DNA from: Agroathelia rolfsii
Taxonomy: Eukaryota > Basidiomycota > Agaricomycetes > Amylocorticiales > Amylocorticiaceae
Assembly: GCA_018343915.1 (NCBI GenBank)
Contig: JABRWF010000008.1
Coordinates: forward strand, 868,001-932,000
Direction of reading: 5' to 3'
DNA: 64,000 bases
Part shown: in pieces, positions 1 to 12,555 of the stretch
How the letters are laid out: each line of letters begins with the position of its first letter
How positions within the stretch are numbered: position 1 is the first letter of the stretch
Program-made: the position numbers and the translations under genes
The notes under the pieces: model-generated
What the model was told of the DNA's origin: nothing
Databases searched by the model: none
Seen by the model: the letters and a program-made list of their open reading frames with translations, nothing else

Positions 1-1652
1 GGGTAGAAAACAGTGACTTACAGGGAAGCAAGAAGAGCAGGACAAGGGTACGGAATATACCGCTAACCGTCACGTAGTAGCTCAGCTAAGTGCATCAGGA
101 AGCGATCAATTAATTTTCCTTTCAACATTATTCGATCATACTTACCATTTGAGCAGACCATTCGAAGATGTGGACAGCATAGAGATACTTGTACTGGTAC
201 ATGCCTTGCACGAGCAAATATCCCAGCAAAGCCACGCCCAGGTACGTCATACTCCAATCCCTCTTCTTGCGACCCGAGGGCGTCGTGGTAACAACGGGTA
301 CAAAGACGGTCAAGGGGCCGAAGAGCTCCTGTGCAAATCCAAAGCCTTTACCCTGACTACTCCTAGCTGACTCGGCGTGCTTGGCTTTGGCAGCATGCTG
401 CTGCTCCTTGGACAAAGACTCAGGGAACACAAATGCAACAAGCAGGAAGTTGAGCAACTCCAGGAATATGGCTGCGTAAAACACGCTCTTGACGTTTCCA
501 CGTCCCTCAGGGTCGAGGACATAGGGCAAGGGGTGATTGATAAGGAAAGCGCTCAAGAGTGGTCCGAGGCCCAACCCAAAGTAGAAGACACCGTTGAAAC
601 GCGAAAAGATTTGGGCACGGGAACCATCGGAAGTGCAGTCGCTGACATACGCCGAAGCGGCTGACTGGACGGTGGACCAACCTCCGAGAAGGCCTTCTAT
701 CAGAGGAGCGACAACAAGGAACTAACCGCATATGTTTAGGCACAGAACTTGAAAATATAAGGTCAGACGCTTACTTTGTGGTGATGGGTAGCAAACGGAC
801 TGTTAGGCGTAGAAACCAAGATGAATGTCAAATCGCTGAAAAAGACAAAATATTAGATGCTTATTCGATGGATGAAAGGACTGGGATTTCAATCACGTCA
901 AGAACATGCCCAAGGTTGCAGCACTCAGGACACCCATTCTTCCATGACGTTCTCCAAATCGACCCCACCAGCCTGTGGTGAGAGCACTGCACAGATAGGA
1001 TCAATAACAATGCATGGACACCGCTTTATCAGGCTGACAAACCTGAATATACCCATTACTGTCGTTACGATCGTCTGCAGGCGCGCTGCACCGGCTTGCG
1101 CCTCAGGATCAGTAAGGCAGAACCTTGTCGGGAGTTCTCTTGGGTCATCCTCTTTCGGGGCCTCAGGGGATGGTATAGGAACTTCCATGATCGATATAGA
1201 TGAGTTGTCGTGATAAGAATACAGCGACAGTGAATCAAGTAAGGGGGTCGTCGTAGTATTATTCCAGCGATCTCGCAAGGCATTGCAGGAAAGTTGAGTG
1301 AATATTTCGACTCGAGCCGGAATGGTCATGCCACGCTGGATCGAGAACCTCTCAGAAAATGATACAAGCAATAATACACGCAGAAACTGACTGTGATAGA
1401 CGCCAACATAACAAATGGAACAAGCCTAATAGCGTTAGACTGATGTCAGTACCGCTGTCCGGAAAAATCAAGAAAATGTTGATGGATGCACCATAGTGGT
1501 CTTGGTCTATAAAAGGGTTTCTTCACAGGACGTTGCTCATTTCCATTTCCCAAGAGAGGCTCTCGCTCTGAGGGACCAGCGGTATGGTCTGCTACACGGC
1601 TGCTGCTGCTTGCGCTCATGACGAGTGAACGCACACTGAGTGCACTCGGCAA
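1..1652 (-). CDS. Major facilitator superfamily transporter (5' part; runs off left edge)
   Basis: Multi-exon gene read right to left. The N-terminus holds an acidic EREPLLG motif of dileucine type and then RPRPLW before the first membrane segment (LVPFVMLASIT), followed by RGMTIPARVEIFTQLSC. A loop-2 signature GWWGRFGERHGRMGVL near 930-980 matches MFS motif A, and later segments (FLVVAPLIEGLLGGWSTVQS, then FNGVFYFGLGLGPLLSAF) fit helices 4-6. A cytoplasmic central loop with charged residues follows near 300-400. Helices continue to the edge, which lies in an intron after a LVLLFLLP segment. Family members are proton-coupled exporters or importers of small molecules; this subtype resembles the eukaryotic tetracycline-resistance/hippocampus-abundant-transcript-like proteins, substrate unknown. 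The start at 1652 is the first ATG; 1619 is possible. The C-terminal half is outside the window. Confidence 0.85.
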
Positions 1653-2432
1653 AGATTCGAGGGGAGCAGATAGATGACGAGAAGAGAAGTTGGATGTTCT
1701 AGTTCTGCTGAGTCACTGCGACGACGGACGGAAGGGACGAAGGGAAGGATTGTGGCAGGAGGTGTTGGAGAAATGTCTTATATATGCATTAATGACTCGG
1801 TAACTGATTTGTTCTTTGGTGTCGAAATGACGGCGGCTATGCTGACTAAGCAACCATAATCACGTATGCGGCGCTGCTCTCGCGTGGCTTGTGTCTGGCG
1901 CAGACCAATCAGACGCTCCGCCTCGTGGCTAACACATTGCGCACTCCATTTCTCTTCGATTCCATAAGCACCGAATAATTATTGTTGGAATGGCCGCACT
2001 CGCCCTGTAATCGCCTCGGTGCCCGTATATGGTCTGGTATATAACGTCGCCGAGCCGCCCTACAGATGGTCCCATGGCGCATCGACATTCACTAAAGTCC
2101 ACCCGACAATCAGCTTAGCTACCCAGCCGGCATATATGAATTCTACCACTAGATGTGCGCAGATAGATAACGGGCCGAAAAAATAGGGGCAGCCTCTTCA
2201 ACCTTATATAACTGCGGCCATCATAAATAAACCTCGTCTATTTCCCAAGCAGACAAACACCACCGCGTAGAGAAGGCTACTATACAGTCGGCAAACACAA
2301 GGTAGATCACATTGACCCATACTGTTCATAAAAGATTATGTCCAGCTTGTGATTTGACTAGTGAGAGGTAGGCAGATGTGTCTTCAGATAAAAAAAAATA
2401 CACGTCCAACCCTAATTGATGGATCCTTTCAA
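1653..2432. other. Intergenic, MFS promoter side
   Basis: Upstream region of the MFS gene and downstream of the SARAF-like gene, both on the minus strand. No ORF with family resemblance was found. A polyadenylation-like A-rich stretch lies at 2390-2400, close to the stop of the SARAF-like gene. Confidence 0.6.
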
Positions 2433-3556
2433 TCAGCGTACACTTGACCCTCCTAAACCGGTGCTTCTTCTCATGCCCCCAAGGGAAGTCCCGGGACCGG
2501 TCGAGGGTCCTTCGCCCCGGTCTTCCCAGTCACGATCAAAACCAAAACGGCTTCTCCGCATCTCGGTGCTTGAAAACAGCCTGCTGTTGCGCTCCCGTCG
2601 TCTCTCGCGCTCCCAATCGTATTCACCACCACTGTTACGGTTGCGGTTCATCAGGGCAGCAGCACCCAACCCACCTACGGCGGCGCCAGTCCAAAAACCT
2701 GGTCTCCACCACTCCGTAGAAGCATCATCACCTCGTCCTGTGCTAGGTTTGGGGTGTCTTTCATATGGTGGAGGAGGTGCCCCATCATCATAATCTGGGG
2801 GAAATCGTCCACTAGTGTAATGATGATGCGGCCCGGGTCCACGTGGATCGCCACCTGGCCTCTGACCAGGGCGGAGGCAGGAACGAATGAATGAGTATAG
2901 CATCAGTCCCAACAACACAAGCCATAAAACAGTAAAGATTATGTCGGCAGGATCTGAGCCTTTTGTTGATGAGAATGATGAGCCCTCGGATGAGATAAGG
3001 TATAGAAGACCAATATATACGTACTGTGAAGTAATCGCATTATTTTACTGGAAAAGGTCTTAGTCTCAGGCCATAAATGATCGCCTTGTAATTCCTTGGG
3101 CACATGCACGAGACGATACTCCAAACCACATGACCCTAAAGACGAAATATTAGCGTCAACTTTTGGTTTATGACGAGAGGGCGGATTGTATAGTATCAAG
3201 CATATACCTTTGAGAACGTAAGGGTCGCCGGGTCTACTCCAACCTTCGCACCCCACCTCTACTCGTCCGAACCGTAACGACTCTGGCAGGTCAGCTTCAC
3301 ACTATTACCATTTACGCCCAGATTTAAATCACTATCAGCAAGAGCTTATTAACCCCTGACATGTTTCGCATACCCTCCAATCAACCTCTGTTCCTTGCCC
3401 GCCAACATTGGTGCACCTGACCACATCTGGCGTGTACAATTTACATGGATGGCCAACACATGTTAGCTGCTGTATAGGCTCCGTACGGCGTGCATTCGTC
3501 AGCGATCCCTTGTAAAAGGTTAACGAGTTGATGTTTGCCAGTGCAATGCGCGACAT
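2433..3556 (-). CDS. SARAF-like store-operated calcium entry regulator
   Basis: Four exons: 3374-3556, 3208-3301, an exon starting at 3135, and the last from about 2970 to 2433. The spliced protein carries the SARAF (TMEM66) family signature: ALANINSLTFYKG, ARRTEPIQQLTCVG, PDVVRCTNVGGQGTEVDWR, then CEADLPESLRFGRVEVGCEG, DPYVLKGSCGLEYRL, one membrane helix (FTVLWLVLLGLMLYSF) and a Pro/Gly/Arg-rich cytosolic tail with a GAAVGGLGAAAL patch. In animals SARAF sits in the ER membrane and damps store-operated calcium entry through STIM. The paired cysteines of the luminal domain are kept. Odd point: the first ATG leads directly into the conserved domain with no signal peptide; a possible acceptor (atacag) just upstream of 3556 suggests a missed short first exon. 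Confidence 0.85.
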
Positions 3557-5746
3557 GAAGTGCTGTATGCAAGGTGTGCGTATAGATTATAGATGCTAGT
3601 TAGCAATGATCATTATTTTACTGTGGCCTCATCGGAGTCGACGTGTCCTTGTCATAAATTGAGAGGGATATTCCCGAAAATACTAGGTGATTATTATGTA
3701 AGAGGTTACATCATAGCATGTGATCTATTGCGCAGGTACAGAAGTTGCGCTGCTTTTTGACTCAGAGCTCTGGCAACTTGAATTTGTAGTCTCTTTGTTG
3801 TGCCTGTTTCTCGGTCTCTAATTTGACATCTGCTCAGGCTCTCATAACCATAAATCATTGGCACAGGTTACCTGAAATACTAAATCTCAATCTGACTCCT
3901 AGTCTTGGTGTGGTTGCAACAAAAATTTACTAAACCTGCACATGGCGAGGCTGTATGATTCATGATGCTGCTCTTTCACGAAGCTACTTCTTTTAAAGCT
4001 TAATAATGGGTCTCGAGTACAATCGAATTTTGTCTTAAATATTGACTCTGCGTAGACGTATAATCACACCCAAGCTATGAGACCGCCTGAATCTTCTCCA
4101 GCCTGAGCCAGAAAGTTTTTGTTAGTAATCTCAAGACTGAGAACCCCCTTTGCATCATAGGCAAGGTGGAGGGGACGTCTCTCCACATTTGGTATTTATT
4201 GTTATGATACACTCCATTTGATGGCCTAACGACTAGATGATCATGATTATAGTTGTGCCTTGGATGGGGTCGTTATATACCACTTGCTACTTTGTCGAAT
4301 TTATGATTGAATATCAATCAAAAGTTATTAATGGTAATTCCCGATAGTGGTTGGTTCATAATCCAGCCATAAAATGCTACTGTATTCTGGTACCCGCAAG
4401 TGTTGCCAGATTTCTAACACAAACGCTTACGCCTCTGAGTCCCTCCAACTATAATCATCTCCTGCACTGTCCTAGGCTCGATACTCTTAGGCTCGCTTTT
4501 TGTACAGTCGGTTCTGTATGGTGCTATTATTTCTTTTGATACCGATACAGTGTTTGGCTTCTAAATGATAGGAATTGTAGGCGTTTTTATAGTTATTGTT
4601 GGGAGGCTCATTTATGTACTGCAAAAGAGCAGTAAGAGCAGAACAATCATTTTATTCTCTACTATATCTTTTATGATATTTTCTCTTGCTACAATAGCGG
4701 CTTTACATTAGTCAAATCGTGCGGATAAGATGCACAATAATGGCACATATAGAACATTGCGGCAGGACTAATGTATATCCTCGATGTCGTTCTTAATCAC
4801 AATGACGATACTGACAACATGTATATATTTCTTCGTGAAACTGATAATGTCTTGCATATAATTCTGACCACCATATATATCTTGAAAACACTCCTTGGAG
4901 ATGCTATGATGGTATTTGTAGCTCCTGACTGAAGCACTAGCTGTCAGCTATGCTCAAAGCTTTTGCATAACTTTATCGCCTATACTACGTGTGGATGGTG
5001 AATGATAGAATAGTATTCGTTGTGGTTTCGGTATGCTTTTTGGCAAACATGGATAAACTTTCCATTAAAAAAAAAAATAGTCGAGGACCGCGCATTTTCC
5101 TTTTTCCACTCACTCGCTGTGATAGGTGTTGGAATCAGCGTTATTCCAATTACATCACAAACATCCATACCCGAATCAATGTGTTATGCTTCTACCTATT
5201 AACGCCCTTGGATAACTTAGGCTGCGCCTGTAAGTTCCTCCAAAGCTGGATTATTCTGAAGTAATAGTCGCTAGTGGAGATCGTTTGGGTCATGGTCTCG
5301 CAGATGAGCTAAATCATGTAACTGATGATGATATCAGGTGTCATGCTGGCGATTCCAGCACTAGCAACCAGTAGATTAGAAGAATTGTAAATCTGTACAT
5401 GGACATTAACATAAGAAATATCTGGGTAGGCTCAGGAAAAAATACTATTAGCTCTGTTAATCAAGTAAAAAGGAGTACAAAATAGAAAGCTAGGTTGCTT
5501 CGTTGAGTTGTTCTTCACCTGGTGCGCATATATCATGACAAATTAAGACACATGAATTAAGATCACATCGCCATAACCTTCACACTGATTACGACCCTCA
5601 AAAGCAAACTTTCTGGTGGGAATTATAGTTAGCACACAAGAATTTCGACTCACCAAAGGCATAGCGTAACAAAACCCGAGTGTATGCTATGAGATTGGGG
5701 AAATATTTAATGTATTATATGTATAAGACACATGAAATAATATATA
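3557..5746. other. AT-rich intergenic stretch
   Basis: About 2.2 kb with no supportable gene on either strand; only short ORFs without codon or family signal. A small perfect hairpin (TTGGAAT/ATTCCAA) lies near 5130-5150. From about 5510 to the stop of MT-A the sequence is recognisably duplicated at about 11130-11342, downstream of MT-C. Confidence 0.55.
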
Positions 5747-6975
5747 TCAGAACTGTTTCTGGGCTATCCATTCAGAGAGATGTTCAAAGCATCCTTTCTT
5801 CCTAATAGTCGCAGCTATTGTCGCTACTGCTCTCTTCCTGCTCTCTTCGGTAACAATTTTGTGACCCTTGGGCATCTCTAATTTCTCTTGAACCAACATT
5901 AGCTTCGTCACTTCGTCAAATGCCATGATAAAAATATCCAAGGCTGTTTCCATGTATTGTTCCATTGGTGCACCATTGAGACCAAATTTCCCTTTGACCA
6001 GAGTCCCATAACAGAAATCAACCTCCTTTGAGGAAACTGGAGTGAGAGATGATGATTTGAACAGATCTGGGAAGCGACGAGAAAGCCTAGTGATACGGTT
6101 AAATCTTGTGAAGATGTAAAATGAAGAGTGATACTTATACCTTAACAAAAAGCCAGTCTGGTGAGCCATGGTGACATAAACCGCGTTGATATTATCACTA
6201 AGCGAAGACGGGTTGCCGGTAAAATAAGAGCTTATATCCAGCTCATTGCCACTGACTTGACGCGGAATTTGCTCAGCAGGAACCTCTACTCCGAGGTCGT
6301 AATCCATAACAATGAAGTATCCACCTGGTTCTTAAAATGAATATGCCGGCCAAGTTTAGAAATAATCAGAATGGATGAACGTTGTTTTACTCACTCAAGA
6401 GTCCATGCACATTACGGAATGCTGCTTTCCATCCCTCCTCGGTCAAGGCCCAAGATAACAGCGCAGTATGAACCACATCAAACTTTCCATTCATATGGTC
6501 AGGGAACGGTTGGGTTACGTCCTGCAAAAAGAAATTGACGCCGAGCTGACTTGTAACAAATTCTTTGGAGAGCTTTGCTGTAGAAATATCGCAGGCATAA
6601 AGGCAGATAGGGTTCGCTTCCCCCAGAGGAGATATACGAGATTGGACTTCTGGAATACGGGCTACGTCTAGAATCCAAGCTCCAGTACCAGTTGCCATAT
6701 CCAATATGTTGATTGGATAATGAGATTTCGATACATCGAGTGGCAAATCTAGAATATCACTGTAGCCAAATGCAGTTTTGAGAAGCTGATACTGCACATT
6801 TAAACTGGACCATGGTCAACTTCAAAAATTGGGTATACTTCCAAAAGAGTTGAACATACCGATTGACTTCTTCGGCTACTGAGGCTTGCTCCAGCAGGTA
6901 AATCTCGTTCCTAGGACCATCATGGGAATGTGCAGCTGACAGTGCTCCTGTAATAGTATTATTTGGAATTGGCAT
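5747..6975 (-). CDS. Class I SAM-dependent methyltransferase MT-A
   Basis: Exons 6860-6975, 6395-6804, 6141-6330 and 5747-6086 (phases 2,1,2) give an open frame of 351 residues. Rossmann methyltransferase motifs are all visible: motif I INILDMATGTGAWILDVARI, post-I acidic LYACDIS, motif II FDVVHTALLSWALTEEGW, motif III KPGGYFIVMDYD spanning the second splice. The C-terminal third (RLSRRFPDLF, EMPKGHKI, EWIAQKQF) is shared only with the other copies in this window. The family transfers a methyl group from S-adenosylmethionine; the acceptor is unknown, and LaeA/UMTA-type fungal methyltransferases are the nearest broad class I can name. It is the first of four minus-strand copies; MT-C is its close, broken duplicate. 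Confidence 0.85.
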
Positions 6976-9047
6976 GCTGGATAATAACTGCCGTGATGTT
7001 CTTAAAGAAAGGTAAATGAGTGATCTACTAAAAGATGCTCAATATTAGATCTGTCGAGGCACATGTATACAGAGCCATTATACAAAGAAGACCACTTGCC
7101 TCTTCGTCAATTCCAATGATCATGTATAACCTCTGAAACTCTTAGCAACGTTGGGTTTGTGGTCACGGAGTCTCTGACATATCCCTTTTATAAATAGCCA
7201 TAGTACTTGTTTTCCTGATGACTAATCCGACAAAGCATACTAAATCTCGTTTGTGGTTCAAATAAGTGTACAAGTGCTGACACAGCTATCCAGCGCAAGT
7301 ATATAATGCTTATGCATTTCAGAAATTTTACATGATTTGTTTCATATCAACAATATGAAACATTCAAGGCACTTATGTCTTCATCAATAGAGACCACGAT
7401 GACCAGGGTTCAGTTCGCTATGAATTCTAACCTATAGCTGTGATGTTTTTCTATTAGGGCGCCTAATTCTCCCGCGGTTTCTTGTTGCACAAGGAGGGCT
7501 CTAAGTCTCCAAGAAACATGTGGTAGTGCATAGTTCAACGTTTCACGTGTAAAGTAACTTTGAATGTATTAATACTAATTTATTAGTGCCGTACTAGTGG
7601 TGCATCGCCGCTGTTTTTTTTTTCACTATTTGTGGCACCTAAGACTGGAGCTCCTAATGGTTTGGATCCCATCGGTTTGACTAATCGAGTGAAATGAAAT
7701 TCAATTCAGTCAAATCGACGGGATCCGAACCGTTAGGAATTCTACCCAAGACCCGGTCCATGTAGTAGTAATAGGTCTAAGTTAGACATAATCATGGCGG
7801 CGCCAAGGATTTGGCAAGTTCAAGTTTTAGCACTATAATATCAAAAAAATCCAAGCCCAATCAATTGGCTCAGTTGCTCCGGTCCGTAGTTTGACATGAA
7901 GTTTAAGCCCAAATACTTCAAGTTAGCCTGACCCAGCAATTCAGGCTCAGGGCTTGAATCAGATCATAGTATAAGTTACATTCATTGGTAGCTTGGTCCC
8001 AACTTGTTTGATGCTATTCATGCATATGTAAGAGTCATGTAACGGATTGCTCTGTTACAGGGGAGACAAACGGTGCCAGTACCGCCACACCGAAAAGTCG
8101 TCACTCTTACTATTGGTTTCGTCAAATCTTACATCGGGGAGGAGTGGTAAGAGGGGATCGTGAGCATAGGGTCTTCACAGTGTGAGGGTATAAGGCATAG
8201 ACCTAGGATTTCTGTATAAATACACAGACGCTTGTACATAGTATAGCAGAGTTGAATCCTCTTTGCAGTTTTATCTCCCAACAAACCGCTTCAGGTCAGA
8301 ACGTCTACACTCCCGTAAATTTCCTCGAGTACCTCATTAGCTTGCCTTAAGCATGCCATAGCACTAATTGGCACTTGAATTTCCAGTGGTAAATCGAATG
8401 TTCGTTTGACCTAAGCATTATGCGTTACAAACAATCCATCCTGTTCGCTATCCGCAATTTTTTCTTCATGAGGATGCAGAGTCCCTTCACTGTGATTCGT
8501 TATGATATGAGCAAAATTTTGGAAGGTATCCGGTACTATACTATGTTTCACATGTATGCCAGTGTAGCTGCAATTGCACACTGTTGCTGTTTTTGTACAC
8601 TAGCATCTGGTAACTAATTCATACGGCAACAGACCTAAGATGGACACAATCAAAAATGACACCCTTCACATAAAGGGTCAAACTTACCAGAAGAGTCTTA
8701 GTATCAGCAAGGATCTGGAAATTTTGAACACTACTCGCGATTGTATGTGTATTTGAATTTGGTGCAAATGAATATACAATCTTTCTGCAAAAGCCGCGGT
8801 AACTTGGATCTGGCAGTCTCCGATAGTAGGTAGGCCCCGGTGTTTGCTGCGCTCACTTGAATAGGATCTAGCACTTGCACCGTCATTACTCACTGATTTT
8901 GCATAGCTTGGAAGTTTAGCCCAAATACGCTTACGCTGACTCGGACCTAACATCAGAGTTACACAAGATTATACCCCGAATTCTTACATACATATGAGCA
9001 CAATCTGATCACCATTACCAATCATGTATTGAAATAGCATATTTAAA
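6976..9047. other. Intergenic between MT-A and MT-B
   Basis: About 2 kb without a supportable gene. It is about four times longer than the equivalent MT-C to MT-D spacer (12556-13023). Flanking pieces of the two spacers match: 6980-7020 with 12560-12600, and about 8005-8040 plus 8330-8430 with 12635-12785. The excess, roughly 7020-8000, looks like an insertion here or a deletion there and contains the palindrome at 7650-7741. Confidence 0.5.
7650..7741. repeat. Imperfect palindrome (foldback)
   Basis: Arm 7653-7681 pairs with 7709-7737; both hold GGATCC and end in the sequence TTTGAC/GTCAAA. The centre (about 7690-7708) is itself near-palindromic, built from TGAAAT and TTCA units. The whole 90-base stretch could fold into one long hairpin. 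It lies in the segment that is absent between MT-C and MT-D, so it may be part of a small inserted foldback element. No clear target-site duplication was found. Confidence 0.6.
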
Positions 9048-10262
9048 CTAGGTCTGTTTTTGAGCCAGCCACTCTGACAAACCTTGGTAAGAACCTTCTT
9101 CCTCAATATCTGCAAGCAGCTTTGTCAAGACTTCTATTCTGTGTTCCTCCGTCGTAATCTTGTTCCCTCTAGGTATCTCCAAGTGCCCCCTTGAAAATGC
9201 CCACCTGCTGACTGCATCCAAAGATAAAGCCACGTTTTCCATTGCAGATTCAATGTACTGTTCAAGTGATTTTCCATTCAGGCCAGTCTGACCAGCGGCG
9301 GCCGATCCGTAATACACTTTGGCAATTTTGGACGAGACAGGAGTGAGTGAGGCCAAACGAAGCATATCTGGGAAACGGCGAGAGAGTCTTCCAATGTGAT
9401 TAGCTTTCATAATGGCATGACTCAAAGAAATAATGTGTTACTTTATCAAAAGGCCATACCGAGCCATTGTGCTGATAGTAATTGCATTCACTAAATTTAA
9501 AAGGGATGGGATACTCGTGAAGTATGCTTCAACATTGCGAATGTCATCACAAGGATTCTGTAAAGATTGTTCCACAGGGGCTGGTATACCTACATCATAA
9601 TCCATGATGAGTAGATGCCCTCCTGGCTCTAGGTGTGTTACACTTAGTCATTGTTTACTAAATATGAAAAATCCAACCAACTCACTCAGAATATGATATA
9701 TATTGCGGAACGCGGCATTCCATCCATCCTCGGTCAAGGCCCAGGAAAGTAATGCCATATGGACCAAATCAAATTTACCCCACATGTTTTGTGGAAATGG
9801 CCGAGTGATATCTTGCAAGAAGAAATTTACATCCAAGGAATCCACCTTAGATTTTTCTGGGAATTTTTCCGCTGAGATATCGCAGGCATAAAGATTCACA
9901 GGGTTTGGTACGCCGGTGGCAGGCAGGCGAGATTGGATCTCAGGGATGCGTGCAACATCTAAAATCCAAACCCCCGTGCCGGTAGCAACATCCAAGATAT
10001 TCACAGCATTACAAGCCTCGGATATACTGAATGGCAGCTCCAGAATATCATCATAGCCAAGTACTGCCTTGAGATGCTTGTATTGCATATTAAGGCTGGG
10101 AGAGGCTTATTTAGAAAACTTGATAAAGCTCATGAAGAGCTGCTACTTGACGAGCTTGACGCACCGGCTGACCTCATCTGAGATAGCAGATTGACTGAGA
10201 AGATATTTATCATTCTTGATACCATCAGTATTAGTACTGTGCGCCGCATTTGGGATTTCCAT
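9048..10262 (-). CDS. Class I SAM-dependent methyltransferase MT-B
   Basis: Exons 10165-10262, 9686-10095, 9442-9628 and 9048-9387 (phases 2,1,2) give 344 residues without a break. Motif I reads VNILDVATGTGVWILDVARI, post-I LYACDIS, motif II FDLVHMALLSWALTEDGW, motif III KPGGHLLIMDYD. The C-terminal family block is present (RLSRRFPDML, EIPRGNKITTEE, EWLAQKQT); intron 3 splits K/L just before the block. Same orientation, exon plan and likely reaction as MT-A, from which it has diverged clearly. The acceptor substrate is unknown. Its counterpart in the duplicated block is MT-D. Confidence 0.85.
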
Positions 10263-11342
10263 GACTATTTTGAATGGCAGCCTTTTTTCGCTCGGATCGG
10301 GGATGCTGAGGCTTGGGAGTCCAGATAACTTGATGTTGATAGATTTCAGTAGATTGCTAGCTAGGATGCTAATCTAAGCTCCTTCCGAGTCGTTTGCTCC
10401 TAAATAGTAGTAATTACGCCTAAATCCTAGACACCTTTGTTTTCATTTATTTGGGCCCCTCGCTTTACACGACCCATAACATTTGATCATTTGAGCAATA
10501 CTACTGTCAAAATCTGCTTCCGTTACTTGAGGTATGAGTAGTTAGTCCGAGCATATAGCACAGCCAAACCCTATGAATCCGAGTTTGCAGAGATTGAGAA
10601 TGTTGAAGGTTCGGCATTGGCTCACGGGCGCGCACAGGTTTGCCACTCTGCTGGCGGAGCACAGACAGCTTGGTTTACATTTACCTCCGGCTTTCGCATG
10701 CGCTTGTCCCCTACAGTCGCATTTTCTGAGTGCATATAGCCACAGTTTTTGCTTATCCCACCCGTCTCCCCTAATATCCTAGTACAGCAGTGAGGGGTGT
10801 CGAGATACATTCCCTATGCATGGGCTATCAGCTGAGTGACCGCATGACCCAAACGTCACATATCACCCGACGCAGCTCCACCTCATGGTCAACCCCTGTT
10901 CTCACCTGTTGTGCGCTCCATGACTTCCTGAGATCCGAAAAAAAACATGCTCTACCTAGGTCATTTGGCTCAGTAGGCACTCAATTTTTCTAAGCAGCGG
11001 CCAGTGCCCTATGTCGTTTGAGTATTATAGAACAATCCTTACAGAGCCCATATGCAGTCATAACAGCTTGACTAATGAAACTAATGAACGAAACACTAGA
11101 GGATACAGCTGACTAGGATCCTGTGCCTGATGTATCATAATAAATCAAGACAGACGAATTAAAATCACATCCCCATAACTTGACACTGATCACTGTCCTC
11201 AAAAAAAAAAAAACTTTTCGGTGTACATTAGAGTTAGCACACAACGATTTTGACTGACCAAAGGCGTAGTGGAAAAAAAGTATGTGCTATAAAATTTGGG
11301 GAATATTTAATGTATTATATGTATAAGACGCGCGAATATATA
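10263..11342. other. Intergenic between MT-B and MT-C
   Basis: Upstream of MT-B and downstream of MT-C. A somewhat GC-richer part lies at 10570-10920 but no ORF in it shows family or codon signal. From about 11130 onward it is homologous to the sequence downstream of MT-A. Confidence 0.5.
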
Positions 11343-12555
11343 TATCAGAACTGTTTCTAGGCTATCCATTCAGAGAGATGTTCAAAGCATCCTTTCTTCC
11401 TGATAATCGCAGCTATTGTCACTACTGCTCTCTTCCTGCTCTCTTTGGTAACAATTTGTGACCCTTGGGCATCTCTGATTTCTCTTGAGCCAACATTAGC
11501 TTCGTCACTTCGTCAAATGCCATGATAAAAAATATCCAAGGCTATTTCCATGTATTGTTCCATTGGTGCACCACTGAGACCCGTTTCCCTTTGACTAGAG
11601 GCCCATAACAGAAATCAATCTCCTTTGAGACTGGAGTGAGAGATGATGATTTGAACAGATCTGGGAAGCGACGAGAAAGCCTAGTGATATGGTTAAATCT
11701 AATGAAAATGAAGAATGATACCTATACTTTAGCAAAAATCCAGCATGGTGAACTATGTCGATGTAAACCGCATTGATATTGTCACTAAGCGAAGACGGGT
11801 TGCTGGTAAAATAAGAGCTTATACCAAGCTCATCGCCGCTGATTTGACGTGAAATCCTCTCAGCAGGAACCTCTATTCCGCGGTCATAATCCATAACAAT
11901 GAAGTATCCACCTGGTTCTTAAAGTGAATATGCCAGCCAAGGTTAGATATCCTAGGAATGGGTGAACATTGTTTTACTTACTCAAGAGTCCATGCACGTT
12001 ACGGAATGCTGCTTTCCATCCCTCTTTGGTCAAGGCCCAGAATAACAGCGAAGTATGAACCACATCAAACTTTCCATTCATGCAATCAGGGGATGGCTGT
12101 ATTGCGTCCTGTAAGAAGAAATTGACGCCGAGCTGACTCGCAATAAACTCTTTGGAGAGCTTTGCTGTAAAAATATCGCAGGCATAAAGGCAGATAGGGT
12201 TCGCTTCCCCTAGAGAAGATACACGAGATTGGACTTCTGGAACACGTGCTACATATAGAATCCAAGCTCCAGTACCAGTTGCCATATCCAATATGTTGAT
12301 TGGATCATGAGATTTCGATACATCGAGTGGCAAATCCAGAATATCACTATAGCCGAACGTAGTTTTGAGAAGCTGATACTGCACATTTAAACTGGACCAT
12401 GGTCAACTTCAAAAATTGGATGTATTGTCCAAAAGAGTTAAATATACCGATTGACTTCTTCAGCTACTGGGGCGTGCTCTAACAGGTAGATTTCATTCCT
12501 CAGGCTAGGACTGTCATGAAGATGTGTAGCTGACAGTGTCCTGTAATAGAATTAT
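11343..12555 (-). pseudogene. Methyltransferase MT-C, broken copy of MT-A
   Basis: Nucleotide-level copy of MT-A including both flanks, with the same four-exon plan. Breaks seen by direct comparison with MT-A: the start codon and the following bases are missing (MT-A 6963-6975 region), a base is lost soon after in exon 1, one base is gained near 11529 and bases are lost near 11453 and 11580 in the last exon, so the C-terminal block is out of frame. In exon 2, motif I has changed from WILDVARI to WILYVARV and the acidic-loop region from CDIS to CDIF. The central exon (11975-12384) remains open, so decay is recent. A truncated product cannot be excluded but is unlikely to be active. Confidence 0.8.
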
